Assembly (NCBI RefSeq): GCF_026930205.1
Contig: NZ_JANHOI010000001.1
Span: 310,001-374,000 of the forward strand
Direction: 5' to 3'
Source of the DNA: Bartonella sp. 220B
GTDB taxonomy: Bacteria; Pseudomonadota; Alphaproteobacteria; Rhizobiales; Rhizobiaceae
DNA: 64,000 nt
Part shown: piece after piece, positions 29,629 through 41,513 of the stretch
How positions within the stretch are numbered: position 1 is the stretch's first letter
How the letters are laid out: every line of letters begins with the position of its first letter
Made by a program: the position numbers and the translations under genes
Notes under the pieces: model-generated
What the model was told of the DNA's origin: nothing
Seen by the model: the letters and a program-made list of their open reading frames with translations, nothing else
Database searches by the model: none

Positions 29629-30213
29629 GTGTCGGATTCATTTTCTCTTATACCGCTGCCATTGGTAGATCAACGCTATGCGCAAGCGCTTTTTGATTGT
29701 GTTCAAGAAGCGGAAGTCATTGAAAAGGTTGAAAAGGCAGTGGCATCTTTTTTACTTGTCTTGGATCAAAATGAAGACTTAAAACGCTTCGTGCAAAGTC
29801 CGTTCTTTTCAGTAAAAGAGCAGGTTAAAGTGATGCGTTCTGTCTTTGAGTGCATGAAGTTTGATGATAAGAGTGCCGGTCAGATTTTTGGTGATTTTTT
29901 GCGCGTTGTCGTAGTAAACCGTCGGCTTGGTGCTTTGTCTGGTATTTTACATGCTTTTCAACGTCGTGTTGCTCTTTCTCGTAGAGAAAATTCGGCGCAG
30001 ATTGTTTCTGCTCATCCGTTGAGTTCTCAACAAGAACAAGAATTGCGCGTGGCTTTGGAAGGTGTTGTTGGGGGGAAAATTTTGCTATACACCCTTGTGG
30101 ATCCAACAATTCTTGGTGGATTGGTCATTCGTGTGGGGTCGTCTCAGATTGATACGTCTCTTGCAACAAAATTGTCTTCACTTAAGCTTGCATTGAAAAA
30201 AGAGGTCAGTTGA
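29629..30213 (+). CDS. atpH: ATP synthase delta subunit
   Basis: The delta subunit links F1 to the peripheral stalk of ATP synthase. I chose the GTG at 29629, which gives a 194-residue protein starting before [14 protein letters not shown] and has a GA-rich ribosome-binding stretch (AAAGAGG) upstream. Earlier in-frame starts add residues unlike the family. The helical N-terminal domain and the C-terminal [15 protein letters not shown] are typical. It opens the F1 cluster atpHAGDC; the F0 genes are not in the window, as is usual in alphaproteobacteria. The stop overlaps the atpA start by one base. Confidence 0.94.
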   Translation: MSDSFSLIPLPLVDQRYAQALFDCVQEAEVIEKVEKAVASFLLVLDQNEDLKRFVQSPFFSVKEQVKVMRSVFECMKFDDKSAGQIFGDFLRVVVVNRRLGALSGILHAFQRRVALSRRENSAQIVSAHPLSSQQEQELRVALEGVVGGKILLYTLVDPTILGGLVIRVGSSQIDTSLATKLSSLKLALKKEVS

Positions 30214-31748
30214 TGGATATTAGACCATCTGAAATTTCAAAAATTCTCAAAGAGCAAATCAGAAACTTTGACCAAAAGGCTGAAGTTTCAGAGATTGGTT
30301 GGGTTTTGTCTGTGGGAGATGGTATCGCCCGCGTTTACGGTTTGGATAATGTCCAAGCAGGGGAAATGGTTTCCTTTTCAAATGGCGTGCGCGGAATGGC
30401 ACTGAATTTGGAAATCGATAATGTCGGGGTGGTGATTTTCGGATCAGATCGTGATATTCGCGAAGGTGATACCGTTAAACGGTTAGGCACTATTGTTGAT
30501 GTTCCTGTTGGTCCTGCACTCCTTGGCCGTGTTGTTGATGCATTGGGAAATCCTATAGACGGTAAGGGACCTCTTAAAGAAACAGAACGTCGTCGTGTGG
30601 ATGTTAAGGCTCCGGGAATTATTCCACGTCAGTCAGTACATGAGCCAATGTCTACCGGATTGAAAGCTATTGATGCACTCATTCCTATCGGACGGGGACA
30701 GCGTGAATTGGTGATTGGAGATCGGCAAACGGGAAAAACCGCGATTTTGCTCGATACATTTTTAAATCAAAAGCCATTCCACGAAAAAGGTGCTGGAAAA
30801 GACCAAGATAAAGTCTATTGTATCTATGTTGCCATTGGTCAAAAACGTTCAACCGTGGCGCAATTTGTTAAAGTTTTGGAAGAGCGTGGTGCGCTTGAAT
30901 ATTCAATCATTGTTGCGGCTACCGCTTCTGATCCTGCTCCATTGCAATTTATCGCACCTCTTGCGGGATGTGCAATGGGCGAATATTTCCGTGACAATGG
31001 TCAACATGCTTTGATTGGATATGATGATCTTTCCAAACAAGCGGTTGCTTATCGCCAAATGTCCCTTTTGCTCCGTCGTCCGCCTGGTCGTGAAGCTTAT
31101 CCTGGGGATGTTTTCTATCTCCATTCGCGCCTTTTGGAACGGGCTGCAAAGCTCAATGCTGAAAATGGTTCTGGATCTTTGACAGCGTTGCCTGTTATTG
31201 AAACACAGGCAAATGATGTTTCTGCTTATATTCCTACTAATGTGATTTCAATCACCGATGGGCAGATTTTTCTGGAAACCAATTTATTCTATCAGGGAAT
31301 TCGTCCTGCTGTAAATGTTGGTCTTTCTGTCTCGCGTGTTGGTTCTGCTGCACAGATTAAGGCGATGAAGCAGGTTGCTGGTTCCATCAAAGGTGAATTG
31401 GCACAATATCGCGAAATGGCAGCTTTTGCGCAATTTGGTTCCGATTTGGATGCCTCAACGCAGCGTCTTTTAAATCGTGGAGCGCGTTTGACAGAATTGT
31501 TAAAGCAGCCGCAATTTTCTCCGCTCAAAACGGAGGAACAGGTGGTTGTGATTTTTGCCGGTGTGAATGGTTATCTTGATTCCTTGGCGGTTTCTGATGT
31601 TTCTCGATTTGAGCAGGGGCTGTTGACTCTCTTCCGGAGTGATCACCAAGATCTCTTGAAGTCCATTGCAGATCAAAAACAGATAACCGATGAACTTAAG
31701 GAAAAGTTGACTACTGTTCTTAAAAGTTATGCGAAGAATTTTTCATAA
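30213..31748 (+). CDS. atpA: ATP synthase alpha subunit
   Basis: The alpha subunit forms half of the catalytic hexamer of F1 and binds non-catalytic nucleotide. [16 protein letters not shown] opens the protein. The P-loop GDRQTGKT is near residue 169, and the family signature [20 protein letters not shown] is near residue 290. SYAKNFS ends the chain at 511 residues. The ATG at 30213 overlaps the atpH stop (TGATG). No deviation from the family was noticed. Confidence 0.98.
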   Translation: MDIRPSEISKILKEQIRNFDQKAEVSEIGWVLSVGDGIARVYGLDNVQAGEMVSFSNGVRGMALNLEIDNVGVVIFGSDRDIREGDTVKRLGTIVDVPVGPALLGRVVDALGNPIDGKGPLKETERRRVDVKAPGIIPRQSVHEPMSTGLKAIDALIPIGRGQRELVIGDRQTGKTAILLDTFLNQKPFHEKGAGKDQDKVYCIYVAIGQKRSTVAQFVKVLEERGALEYSIIVAATASDPAPLQFIAPLAGCAMGEYFRDNGQHALIGYDDLSKQAVAYRQMSLLLRRPPGREAYPGDVFYLHSRLLERAAKLNAENGSGSLTALPVIETQANDVSAYIPTNVISITDGQIFLETNLFYQGIRPAVNVGLSVSRVGSAAQIKAMKQVAGSIKGELAQYREMAAFAQFGSDLDASTQRLLNRGARLTELLKQPQFSPLKTEEQVVVIFAGVNGYLDSLAVSDVSRFEQGLLTLFRSDHQDLLKSIADQKQITDELKEKLTTVLKSYAKNFS

Positions 31749-31768
31749 TGAATTGATGGAATGCTTGA

Positions 31769-32680
31769 ATGGCGTCGTTGAAGGATCTGAGAGACCGTAT
31801 CGCCTCGGTTAAGGCAACCCAGAAGATTACAAAAGCTATGCAAATGGTTGCAGCAGCAAGGTTGCACCGTGCGCAAGAGGCAGCTGAATCTGCACGCCCT
31901 TATGCTACGCGGCTGGCTGCTATTTTGGCCAATGTTGCTGCTGATGTTGATGGGATTGATGCGCCCCCTCTTATGCGTGGGACTGGTCGAGATGATGTGC
32001 ATCTTTTGGTGGTCTGTACCGCTGAGCGCGGATTATGTGGTGCTTTTAATGTGCAAATTGCCCGTTGTGCGCGCGAAAAGATTAAGACACTCCTTGCGGC
32101 CGGTAAAATCGTCAAAATTTTGACCGTGGGTAAAAAGGGAGCAGATATTTTATCACGCGATTACAAAGCGTTGATGATTGGTCACATTGATTTGCATTCT
32201 GTAAAACGTATTGGTTTTGCCGAAGCAGTGATGATTAGCCAGCGGGTTGTTGATTTATTCAATGAGGGCGCATTCGATGTGTGTACGCTGTTTTACTCTG
32301 AGTTTGTTTCGGTGATCAATCAACGTCCAACCGTTTTTGGTTTGATCCCCATGATTCCTCCAAAAGAACCTCTTGAGACAAAAGAGACTGTTGGGAAGAA
32401 TGATAAAAACGCAGATCTACAATCCATTGTTTATGAATATGAGCCTGATGCTGCTTCTCTTTTGGATACGCTTGTGCCGCGCAATCTTTCCGTGCAAATC
32501 TTTCGGGCTTTGCTGGAAAATGTCGCGGGTGAAATGGGCGCAAAGATGACAGCTATGGACAATGCGTCCCGTAATGCGGGTGAAATGATTAATAAATTGA
32601 CGGTGGCTTATAATCGTCAGCGTCAAGCACAAATCACGACAGAGTTGATCGAAATTATTGCGGGCGCAGAAGCGCTTTAA
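31769..32680 (+). CDS. atpG: ATP synthase gamma subunit
   Basis: Gamma is the rotating central shaft of F1. The N-terminal helix has [30 protein letters not shown], given here as the start of the coiled coil. The C-terminal helix reads [18 protein letters not shown] followed by [16 protein letters not shown]. The middle Rossmann-like domain contains [11 protein letters not shown]. The 303-residue length is slightly longer than in Escherichia coli, as is common in alphaproteobacteria. It follows atpA by 20 bases. Confidence 0.97.
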   Translation: MASLKDLRDRIASVKATQKITKAMQMVAAARLHRAQEAAESARPYATRLAAILANVAADVDGIDAPPLMRGTGRDDVHLLVVCTAERGLCGAFNVQIARCAREKIKTLLAAGKIVKILTVGKKGADILSRDYKALMIGHIDLHSVKRIGFAEAVMISQRVVDLFNEGAFDVCTLFYSEFVSVINQRPTVFGLIPMIPPKEPLETKETVGKNDKNADLQSIVYEYEPDAASLLDTLVPRNLSVQIFRALLENVAGEMGAKMTAMDNASRNAGEMINKLTVAYNRQRQAQITTELIEIIAGAEAL

Positions 32681-32693
32681 ACGGAAAAGGTAG

Positions 32694-34316
<1,623 letters not shown>

Positions 34317-34388
34317 AAAGAAGTCTGTAACGAGTGCTTGTTGTAGGAAGGACAAGAGGTCTTTGTATCGAGCTTCGTGGAGGATAGT

Positions 34389-34802
34389 GTGGAAAACAAT
34401 GGGGTAGAGTGTTTTTTATTTGAGCTTGTATCACCTGAAAAGCTCGTGTTTTCAGAACAGGTGGTCTCTGTTGTTCTTCCTTCAGCATCAGGAACTCTAA
34501 CAGTGATGGCACATCATGCGCCTTTGGTAGCAAGCATTGTTTTGGGGAGTGTTCGTGTTCTTACTTCTTCAGGAGAAAAGCTGTTTGCTGTTTGTGGGGG
34601 CGTTGCAAATATTACCTTTTCGGGTTGTTCACTTTTGGTAGAAAAAGTGGTGGCAGTTGAACATCTTTCTTTTGATGCTTTGGAACAGCAGATTTTGCAG
34701 GTTCGAGCAACATTAGAAGGCGTTTCAAGTGATGAGGAAAATCGTAAAGTAGAAGAGTTTTTTCATCAACTGGCAGCTGGTGCTGGGGTGATAGAGGCGT
34801 AA
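34389..34802 (+). CDS. atpC: ATP synthase epsilon subunit
   Basis: Epsilon couples and inhibits the F1 motor. The beta-sandwich domain shows FELVSPEKLVFSEQVVSVVLPS and GTLTVMAHHAPLVAS, followed by the short helical tail. I prefer the GTG at 34389 because GGAGG lies at proper distance; the GTG at 34377 would add four residues. The last gene of the F1 cluster ends 23 bases before an MFS permease gene on the same strand. Confidence 0.93.
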   Translation: MENNGVECFLFELVSPEKLVFSEQVVSVVLPSASGTLTVMAHHAPLVASIVLGSVRVLTSSGEKLFAVCGGVANITFSGCSLLVEKVVAVEHLSFDALEQQILQVRATLEGVSSDEENRKVEEFFHQLAAGAGVIEA

Positions 34803-34825
34803 AGGATTATACAGGAAAAGGCGAC

Positions 34826-36454
34826 ATGAGCGGAAAAAAAAGTACGGTTGTGTCTGCTAAAAAAGGAGGGAAGCCTTTTCCTCATCCAGGTCGTGTTTTT
34901 GCAGGGCCGTTGCCAAAATGTTTTGTTTATATTTTTGCCTCTCTTATTCTGCAATGGGCTTATGGTTTGGGGGCTAATGTTGTTCAGTCTAACATTGTTC
35001 ACCTTACCGGTGATTTCCACGCAACTCTGACTGAGACCACATGGTTGGTTGCTGCTTATATGGCACCAAATGTCAGTGTTGCGATCATGTTGATCAAAAT
35101 CCGCTACCAATTTGGGCTTCGTGCTTTTGCCGAATTATCAATTCTTGGTTTCGTTTTGGTTTGTGTGTTGCAGCTTTTTGTGACGGATTTGCGTTCCGCG
35201 CTGATTATTCGTTTTTTTGCTGGTATTGCTGCTGCACCTTTGGCTTCACTCGCGCTTCTTTATATGATGGAGGCTTTTGCACCAGCAAAAAAGTTTACTA
35301 TTGCTCTGAGTTTGAATTATATGAATGCGGCTTTAGCTGTTCCTCTCTCGCGTTTGATTTCACCGGATTTACTGGAAAATGGTGGGTTTTCTAGTCTTTC
35401 TGCACTGGAAATGGGATTGGTTCTTATCAGTTTGGGTTGTATTTTTTCTCTTCCCCTGACCCCTGTTGTTCGTAATAAGGTTATTCAGAAATTAGATTGG
35501 CTAAGCTACAGTTTGATTGCATTTGGTCTGGGGCTTAATGCAGTGATTATGTCTGTTGGTATATTATATTGGTGGTATGAAGCACCATGGATTGGTTGGG
35601 GACTTGCGCTTGCTGTTTCCTCTTTGGTGATTGCAATTATTATTGAACTGAATAGAGAAAAACCGTTGATTGATTTACGCTGGCTGTTCAGTAAAGAAAT
35701 GCTCCAATCTGTGCTCATTTTATTTGTTTTTCATGTGTTCTTATTAGAGCGATCAAATTTACCAGCAGGTTTTTTTAGCCTTTTTGGTTTATTGAATCGT
35801 GAGATGGCACCTATGTATCTTGCGGTTATAGGTGGTGTTCTTTTAGGGGGAGCCGTTTGTGTTCTTTTTTTACGTGAGGGACGTGAGGATTATTTTTATC
35901 TGTTATCTTTGGGGTGTTTGGCGCTCGGCGCTTATTTAGATAGTTACGTCAATCATTTAACGCGCCCACAAGATATGATGCTCAGTCAAGGGTTGGTGAG
36001 TTTTAGTTACGCGCTTTTTTTACCTCCTGCTCTGTCGAAGGGGTTTGTGATAGCTGGTGCACGAGGACCGCGTTACGTTTTGAGTTTTATTGCTGTTTTT
36101 CTGCTGACACAAGTCACAGGCGGGCTGATGGGGTCTGCTTTTTTTGGCAGCCTGCAGTTCTTTTTCGCTCATAAAAACTTTGAGTCCTTAACGCAAAATA
36201 TTGTTGTTGCGGATCCGGTTATTTCAGGGGAGATTAATACCTTATTTTCACCCTCTTACGGTATTTCCCTTTCCCATCTGTTGGGCAAAGAGCAAGACGC
36301 ATCTCAATTAATTGAAAAGTTTAAGTTAACAGCCAATATTTTTGCTTATGGTGATGTTTTTCGGCTTTATTTTTATATTGCAATGGGTGTATTTGCTGTT
36401 TTCCTTGTCAAAATATTTGTCAAGTCATGCTTTTTGCGTAGATGCAAAAAGTAG
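34826..36454 (+). CDS. MFS drug-efflux-type permease
   Basis: This 542-residue multi-spanning protein of the major facilitator superfamily appears closest to the DHA2/EmrB type. About 12-14 hydrophobic segments run from residue 30 onward, beginning with FVYIFASLILQWAYGLGANV. TLTETTWLVAAYMAPNV matches the EmrB-type motif after the first helix. A larger loop lies before the last helix (residues about 445-510). It is followed 47 bases later by an HlyD-type adaptor, the usual EmrB-EmrA pairing. Its start is 23 bases after atpC, so readthrough from the atp operon is possible. The substrate is unknown. Confidence 0.85.
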   Translation: MSGKKSTVVSAKKGGKPFPHPGRVFAGPLPKCFVYIFASLILQWAYGLGANVVQSNIVHLTGDFHATLTETTWLVAAYMAPNVSVAIMLIKIRYQFGLRAFAELSILGFVLVCVLQLFVTDLRSALIIRFFAGIAAAPLASLALLYMMEAFAPAKKFTIALSLNYMNAALAVPLSRLISPDLLENGGFSSLSALEMGLVLISLGCIFSLPLTPVVRNKVIQKLDWLSYSLIAFGLGLNAVIMSVGILYWWYEAPWIGWGLALAVSSLVIAIIIELNREKPLIDLRWLFSKEMLQSVLILFVFHVFLLERSNLPAGFFSLFGLLNREMAPMYLAVIGGVLLGGAVCVLFLREGREDYFYLLSLGCLALGAYLDSYVNHLTRPQDMMLSQGLVSFSYALFLPPALSKGFVIAGARGPRYVLSFIAVFLLTQVTGGLMGSAFFGSLQFFFAHKNFESLTQNIVVADPVISGEINTLFSPSYGISLSHLLGKEQDASQLIEKFKLTANIFAYGDVFRLYFYIAMGVFAVFLVKIFVKSCFLRRCKK

Positions 36455-36501
36455 AGTAATGCCATGGTAGTGTAGTGCCATAAAAGAGAGGGATGCAAAA
36501 A

Positions 36502-37506
36502 ATGATAAAATTACTACGGTCAAAAGCGACACTTATTGCATTCTTCTCTGGGGTTATTGGTGTTTTGTTAATTTTATGGGCTTGGAAACTTCCTCCCTTT
36601 GTTAGTACTATACAAATGACCGATAATGCTTCCATTAAGGGGAATGTGATCTTGGTGAGTTCACGGACCTCTGGAGTGATTTCACGGATTTATGTGCAAG
36701 ATTATCAACGCGTTGAAAAGGGAATGCTGCTCTTTGAACTCGATGATTCTCTCTTTCGTCAACAGCTTGCAAGAGCACAGGCTGTTCTGGATGCAAAAAA
36801 TGCAAAACTTGAAAGTATCGCCTTTCAGGATAAGCTTTTGCAAGGAGAAATTAATACAGTAGAAGCAGAATTGGCGCGGTCGCGTGCGTTCTCTAATGTT
36901 CTTTCTGAACACAAGAAGCTCGGTTTTGGGGATGCTGCAAATTCCGTTTCTCGTCCTCTTTCCCAATTATTGGCTGCACTTGAAACAAAACGGCAATTGC
37001 AAAAACAATTAGATCTTGAACGGAAAAATTTAGAGTCAGAGGTCACAGAAGCAAAAGTTGGTGTTGAATTGGCTAAGCTCAATTTGGAGCATACGAAGAT
37101 TTTATCTCCTAGAACAGGAACCGTTGGATTGGTTGGTGCACGGGTAGGACAATATGTTTTTCCTGGTACGCAATTGGTGTCGGTCATTTCTAATGATGTT
37201 TGGGTTATCGCCAATTATAAGGAAACACAGCTTTCTCAAATGCGTGTGGGACAGCCGGTTATTTTCTCTGTTGATGCATTGGATAATAAAAAATTAACAG
37301 GGCGGGTGGTTCGTTTCGCTCCTGCGACAGGTTCGGAATTTTCCCTCTTAAAAACAGATACAACAATTGGAAATTTCATTAAAATTGCGCAACGTATTTC
37401 GGTACGTATTGCTTTAGATCCTGGACAAGAGGGGATTGAAAAACTCATTCCTGGAATGTCCGTCGTCACCTATGTAGATACTTCACAACGCGCTTCTGGA
37501 GGCTAA
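36502..37506 (+). CDS. HlyD/EmrA-family membrane fusion protein
   Basis: This is the periplasmic adaptor for the preceding permease. An N-terminal membrane anchor spans about residues 11-28 (IAFFSGVIGVLLILWAW). A biotinyl-lipoyl-like half follows (ISRIYVQDYQRVEKGMLLFEL), then a coiled coil of about 100 residues, then the second half with LSPRTGTVGLVGARVGQYV. The C-terminal beta domain ends in PGMSVVTYVDT. I prefer the ATG at 36502, which has GAGAGGG nine bases upstream, over the ATG at 36493. Together with the MFS protein it should form an EmrAB-like export system. Confidence 0.88.
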   Translation: MIKLLRSKATLIAFFSGVIGVLLILWAWKLPPFVSTIQMTDNASIKGNVILVSSRTSGVISRIYVQDYQRVEKGMLLFELDDSLFRQQLARAQAVLDAKNAKLESIAFQDKLLQGEINTVEAELARSRAFSNVLSEHKKLGFGDAANSVSRPLSQLLAALETKRQLQKQLDLERKNLESEVTEAKVGVELAKLNLEHTKILSPRTGTVGLVGARVGQYVFPGTQLVSVISNDVWVIANYKETQLSQMRVGQPVIFSVDALDNKKLTGRVVRFAPATGSEFSLLKTDTTIGNFIKIAQRISVRIALDPGQEGIEKLIPGMSVVTYVDTSQRASGG

Positions 37507-38002
37507 GATTTTGGGCTTTTTGACTTTGATTTTTATTCCCTTTAATTATAGTAAATGGGTATTCACTTTAGAAGATTTTGTTTGGTATGTTATGATTCAT
37601 CTCTTTAAATTCTTATATGCTGTACTGTAAAATATTGTCCTTTAGGATCTTTAGAGGAATCTTAAAGGCAGTGTTTTTTGCATCAACCCTGTGCAGAAAT
37701 GTAAAGTTGAAGAGAAGATGTAAAGACTGAATTTGCCTTATGTGTTTATGAAGTAAATTAACTCAGGGGTGTGTGGAATCCACGAGGAGAAGCCAATTGT
37801 CCATCAGATTGATATTAAAATATTCTCATCTTTTAGAATGGGAGGGAGGTCTGGGAGGTCTATTTTAGACAAAATGATGATGGTGTTTTGTCACGTTTTG
37901 TTAAAGCTATAGAAAAATGCCCGACTCAAAGAAGCATTAAAGGGCTGGGGCGATCATTAAGAGGTTGGACGGGCATTAAAAGGTTGGTTGTTGATTGCGT
38001 TG
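37507..38002. other. Spacer with short tandem repeats
   Basis: No gene is seen between the convergent adaptor gene and the small protein gene. GACAAAA and TTTTGTC form a short hairpin near 37867-37891 that may end the efflux transcript. Three imperfect units with the core CATTAAAAGGTTGG start at 37935, 37955 and 37974, a tandem array with a period of 19-20 bases. Confidence 0.5.
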
Positions 38003-38287
38003 TTAATTTTTACGTTTTAGCAAGAAGCTTGCTAAAATGATGCTTGCAGCTAATGCAATGGTTTTTTTAGGATTTTCTTTAGCTTTTTTCTTCCATTGTG
38101 TAGCGTGTTTATTAAGATGGTAAAGTGCATGCTGGACTTTTTGTTTCCATGTGTCAAGCATATCAGAGATGGTCTCAAAGCTGCTGTTATTGGAATGCCA
38201 TGGGCTTATGGAGCTTAGTTCGTTTTTTAATTGTGCAATAGGCTTTTTAATTTTAGCATTTTTGGAATGGGTTGAAAATAGACACAT
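38003..38287 (-). CDS. Small C-tail-anchored protein, ElaB/YqjD-like layout
   Basis: This 94-residue protein has a charged helical body (SDMLDTWKQKVQHALYHLNK, then WKKKAKENPKKT) and a C-terminal hydrophobic anchor IALAASIILASFLLKRKN. This layout recalls the ElaB/YqjD (DUF883) family of inner-membrane proteins that can hold ribosomes, but the similarity is one of design and not clear motif identity. A strong AAGGAGT ribosome-binding site precedes the ATG, which supports a real gene. It lies divergently from ispG. Confidence 0.65.
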   Translation of the reverse strand: MCLFSTHSKNAKIKKPIAQLKNELSSISPWHSNNSSFETISDMLDTWKQKVQHALYHLNKHATQWKKKAKENPKKTIALAASIILASFLLKRKN

Positions 38288-38524
38288 CTGTTAACTCCTT
38301 CATATTTTATAATGTTTTGCGATAGTTGAAATGATATTCAGGGTTTTTGTATAATGGCTTGAGGAAAGAAAGGTTGCATTGATTGCTTTGCTTGTTGGCA
38401 TGTAAGAGCAGACGAAAATTTTATCACAATGAGGCATTTTCTTTTATTCCTTTTTAAAATTATATTATGACGGGCGTTGCCGAAATGATGATCAAGAGCG
38501 CTTTTTTGAAAATTTGAGGATTTG

Positions 38525-39766
38525 ATGAGTACAACCTATTCTTTCTCTAAACCTCTTGAGCGCCGCCGGTCTGTTGCGGTTGCAGTTGGCGATGTGGTGG
38601 TTGGTGGTTTGAGCCCGATCGTTGTGCAGTCAATGACAAATACTGATACTGCTGATGTTGATGCAACGGTTGCGCAAGTTGCTGCTCTTTGGCAAGCAGG
38701 TTCGCAATTGGTGCGGATTACCGTTGATCGTGACGAAGCTGCTGCTGCTGTACCAAAAATACGAGAACGTTTGGAGCGGTTGGGCTTGTTTGTACCATTG
38801 GTGGGGGACTTTCATTATATTGGTCACAAGCTCTTATCAGATCATCCTTCTTGTGCTGAGGCGCTTGCAAAATATCGCATTAATCCTGGAAATGTTGGTT
38901 TTGGTGCGAAAAAGGATAGGCAATTTGCCGAAATTATTAAAATTGCCTGTCGGTATCAAAAACCTATTCGCATTGGGGTGAATTGGGGTTCTCTTGATAA
39001 TGTATTATTGACACACCTTATGGATAAAAATGCACAACAGCAAAATCCCTTATCTGTTGTTGAGGTTATGCGGGAAACTGTTGTTCAGTCGGCCTTGCAT
39101 TCAGCTGCTTTTGCTGAAGAGTTGGGCTTGGGACGTGATCGCATTATTCTTTCTGCTAAGGTGAGTGATGTTCAAGATCTCATTGCTGTTTACTGCTCTT
39201 TAGCAGAGCGTTGTGATTATGCACTCCATTTGGGATTGACTGAAGCAGGGATGGGAACAAAGGGGGTGGTAGCTTCTTCCGTGGCTTTGGGAATTTTGTT
39301 ACAGCAAGGAATTGGCGATACCATCCGTATTTCATTAACACCTGAACCTGGTGGAGATCGAACACGAGAAGTGAGGGTGGGGCAAGAACTCTTGCAAGTG
39401 ATGGGGTTTCGGCAATTTTTGCCCGTTGTGGCCGCTTGTCCTGGATGTGGTCGTACAACTTCCACAGTATTTCAGCAATTGGCACAAAAAATTGAAGCGG
39501 ATTTATACAAAAATATGCCCCTCTGGCGTGAAAAATATCCTGGAGTTGAAAGTTTAAAGGTTGCAGTGATGGGATGTATTGTCAATGGACCAGGAGAATC
39601 AAAACATGCGGATATTGGAATTTCATTACCTGGAATGGGGGAAAGTCCAGCGGCACCTGTTTTTATTGAAGGACAAAAGGTAAAGACTTTGCGTGGCAAT
39701 CATATTGCTGAGGAATTTGAATCTCTTTTAAGTGACTATATTCATAAACGCTTTGGAAAAGAGTGA
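38525..39766 (+). CDS. ispG: 4-hydroxy-3-methylbut-2-enyl diphosphate synthase IspG
   Basis: IspG (GcpE) is the [4Fe-4S] enzyme of the next-to-last step of the MEP isoprenoid pathway. [21 protein letters not shown] near the start is the family opening. The cluster-binding cysteines are in ACPGCGRTT near residue 303 and [10 protein letters not shown] near residue 349. The 413-residue length is normal. The ATG at 38525 follows GAGGATTT; the TTG three bases upstream is less likely. ispA, which makes farnesyl diphosphate from the pathway product, lies nearby on the other strand. Confidence 0.97.
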   Translation: MSTTYSFSKPLERRRSVAVAVGDVVVGGLSPIVVQSMTNTDTADVDATVAQVAALWQAGSQLVRITVDRDEAAAAVPKIRERLERLGLFVPLVGDFHYIGHKLLSDHPSCAEALAKYRINPGNVGFGAKKDRQFAEIIKIACRYQKPIRIGVNWGSLDNVLLTHLMDKNAQQQNPLSVVEVMRETVVQSALHSAAFAEELGLGRDRIILSAKVSDVQDLIAVYCSLAERCDYALHLGLTEAGMGTKGVVASSVALGILLQQGIGDTIRISLTPEPGGDRTREVRVGQELLQVMGFRQFLPVVAACPGCGRTTSTVFQQLAQKIEADLYKNMPLWREKYPGVESLKVAVMGCIVNGPGESKHADIGISLPGMGESPAAPVFIEGQKVKTLRGNHIAEEFESLLSDYIHKRFGKE

Positions 39767-40226
39767 AACCAAACCGCTACTTATCATTGGCATTCCATTG
39801 ATTTATTATGAGAATTCCTCGTTTTTCATGTTTGGATTATAACGCCGAATAGACGAAAATTGTCTTATCTTGAATCCTTAAAATCACTTGCTTGCACGCC
39901 ATAAACGGAGTTTTTGTGGGAGATAAAACACTGAAAAAGAGGTAAAATGCTCTTCATGGTCTCTCTTCATGCAAGGGGTGCTGTAACATTGAGCACTAGA
40001 AAATGGAATGATGGTGGTAGCTTGTTTCTTCACAATGGTCAGATGGTGATGGACAATGGTTTTACGGTTTAGAAAGCTTTGGTTATAGCATTCGTGGGCG
40101 CTATCGTGAGATGGGCTTTTGTACCTTGAAAAATGTTTCTTAAGAAAAATGCGTGCATTGATACAGAGAAAAGCTTTTATTTTGCAAATCCTTCTGCGGG
40201 GGAGCTGTTGGTAAAATAGGGAGCTG
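39767..40226. other. Spacer between convergent ispG and ispA
   Basis: No gene is supported. A decayed inverted copy of the dispersed repeat lies at about 39967-40040. The word GGAGCTGTT occurs twice near 40200-40230 close to the ispA stop. The longest minus frame here is only the out-of-frame extension of the ispA tail. Confidence 0.5.
39967..40040 (-). repeat. Decayed partial copy of the dispersed repeat
   Basis: The plus strand here (starting ATGCAAGGGGTGCTG) aligns with the reverse complement of 42165-42235 in the full-length repeat copy, including the ordered words AACATTG, ATGATGGTG and GCTTG. It lacks the rest of the element. Identity is moderate, so this is the oldest or most eroded copy in the window. 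Confidence 0.6.
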
Positions 40227-41129
40227 TTAATTTTTGCGCGTTGCACTAAAATGCGCTGCTTGTTGGAGTGGTTTTGCTTTTTCACCAAATGGGTGTAACA
40301 GTGATTCTGCTTTAGCAATCAGTTCGTCTCGTTTTTTTTGCGTTTCTTGGATGCCGTAAAGACGAACAAATGTCGCTTTTTTGGCTGTCTCATCTTTACC
40401 AGCAGTTTTGCCTAAAACTTCACTGTTGGCAGTCACATCCAGAAGATCATCCGTCAACTGAAAGGCTAAACCAAGATATGTTCCAAAAGCAGCAAGTTTT
40501 TCCGTTAATTTTTGAGGAGCATTGCCGATGATTGCTCCTGCTTGGCATGCAAAACTTATAAGCGTAGCTGTTTTCATGCGTTGGAGAGTTATAATATTGC
40601 GGCTCTCTTGCGGTGTTTTTTCTGCTTCAAGGTCAAGCATTTGGCCGCCTATCATACCACCAAGCCCTGCGGATTGCGCAAGAGCTGTGATCAGTTTTAT
40701 TCGGGTTGCAAAAGAGAGTGCAAAAGCGTGACGAGCGATGATTTCAAAGGCAAATGTCAAAAGAGCATTGCCCGCTAGGATTGCTGTTGCTTCATCGAAT
40801 GCTTTGTGGACGGTGGGTTGTCCACGACGAAGTGTGTCGTTATCCATGGCGGGGAGGTCATCATGAATGAGTGAGTAACAGTGTATACATTCTAAGGCGC
40901 AGGCTACATCAAGAGAGTGTTCAGGGGGGATATCAAAAAGTACTCCACTTTGAATGACCAAAAAAGGACGTAAGCGTTTTCCACCATTCAAGACACCATA
41001 GCGCATAGCTTTGAGGAGAATCTCAGGGCGGGCAATTTCACCATTTTGAACTTGATCATTTAACAGTATGTCAAGCCGATTTTCAACGCTGCGGCCATGT
41101 TGTGCAAGAAGGGTGGTAAATTCATGCAT
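40227..41129 (-). CDS. ispA: Farnesyl diphosphate synthase (polyprenyl synthetase)
   Basis: This trans-isoprenyl diphosphate synthase condenses IPP with DMAPP and GPP to make FPP for quinone and undecaprenyl synthesis. The first Asp-rich motif is in YSLIHDDLPAMDND near residue 86, the second in QLTDDLLDVT near residue 223. GGKRLRPFLV lies near residue 51. The 300-residue length suits short-chain FPP synthases. The ATG at 41129 opens MHEFTTLLAQHG. Chain length (C15 or C20) is inferred from the family. Confidence 0.94.
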   Translation of the reverse strand: MHEFTTLLAQHGRSVENRLDILLNDQVQNGEIARPEILLKAMRYGVLNGGKRLRPFLVIQSGVLFDIPPEHSLDVACALECIHCYSLIHDDLPAMDNDTLRRGQPTVHKAFDEATAILAGNALLTFAFEIIARHAFALSFATRIKLITALAQSAGLGGMIGGQMLDLEAEKTPQESRNIITLQRMKTATLISFACQAGAIIGNAPQKLTEKLAAFGTYLGLAFQLTDDLLDVTANSEVLGKTAGKDETAKKATFVRLYGIQETQKKRDELIAKAESLLHPFGEKAKPLQQAAHFSATRKN

Positions 41130-41513
41130 TCTTGCTTCCTTTATTTTTGCAAACTGAGAGAAAAAGAGAAAAGTGTCATTTTTTTTCTTCTTTTAAACAA
41201 TCTGCATCGTTTTTTTATTAAAAATCAATTTCTTTTTTGACCTTTAAAACATACTGTATGCGAGCGCTGTCTTAAAGCCAAATAAAAAATAAAGTGAAAA
41301 TCTCATTAAAAGCTTTTCATCAAAGTATAAAATGGTCAGTTTTGAGCATAACTTTATCATTTGTGTATCTTTTTTAATGAAGCTGCGGTCATTTTGACAT
41401 TGCCTCTTCTTTCTTATCAGTGTATAAGTCTGCTAGATTTTCTGATGTTATGGATAAAGGCTCTGTCATTTTGACATTGCCTCTTCTTTTTAGTGGATTT
41501 GGAGTGTCTCTTT
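41130..41513. other. Divergent ispA/rpmF promoter spacer
   Basis: This spacer separates ispA from rpmF. It holds two exact copies of a 25-base word containing TTGACA, listed separately. Nothing else is recognised. Confidence 0.5.
41388..41489 (+). promoter_or_regulatory. Duplicated 25-bp element upstream of rpmF
   Basis: A 25-base word beginning GTCATTTTGACATTGCC is present exactly at 41388-41412 and again at 41465-41489. Both copies contain TTGACA, the -35 consensus. No perfect TATAAT lies at the ideal distance from either, so promoter activity is inferred. The second copy ends about 25 bases before the rpmF ATG, making it part of the leader if the first is the promoter. Confidence 0.5.

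Noticed and set aside
39884-40318. 144-codon minus-strand frame at the ispA end
   Set aside because: It overlaps ispA out of frame and contains the repeat remnant; no protein features.
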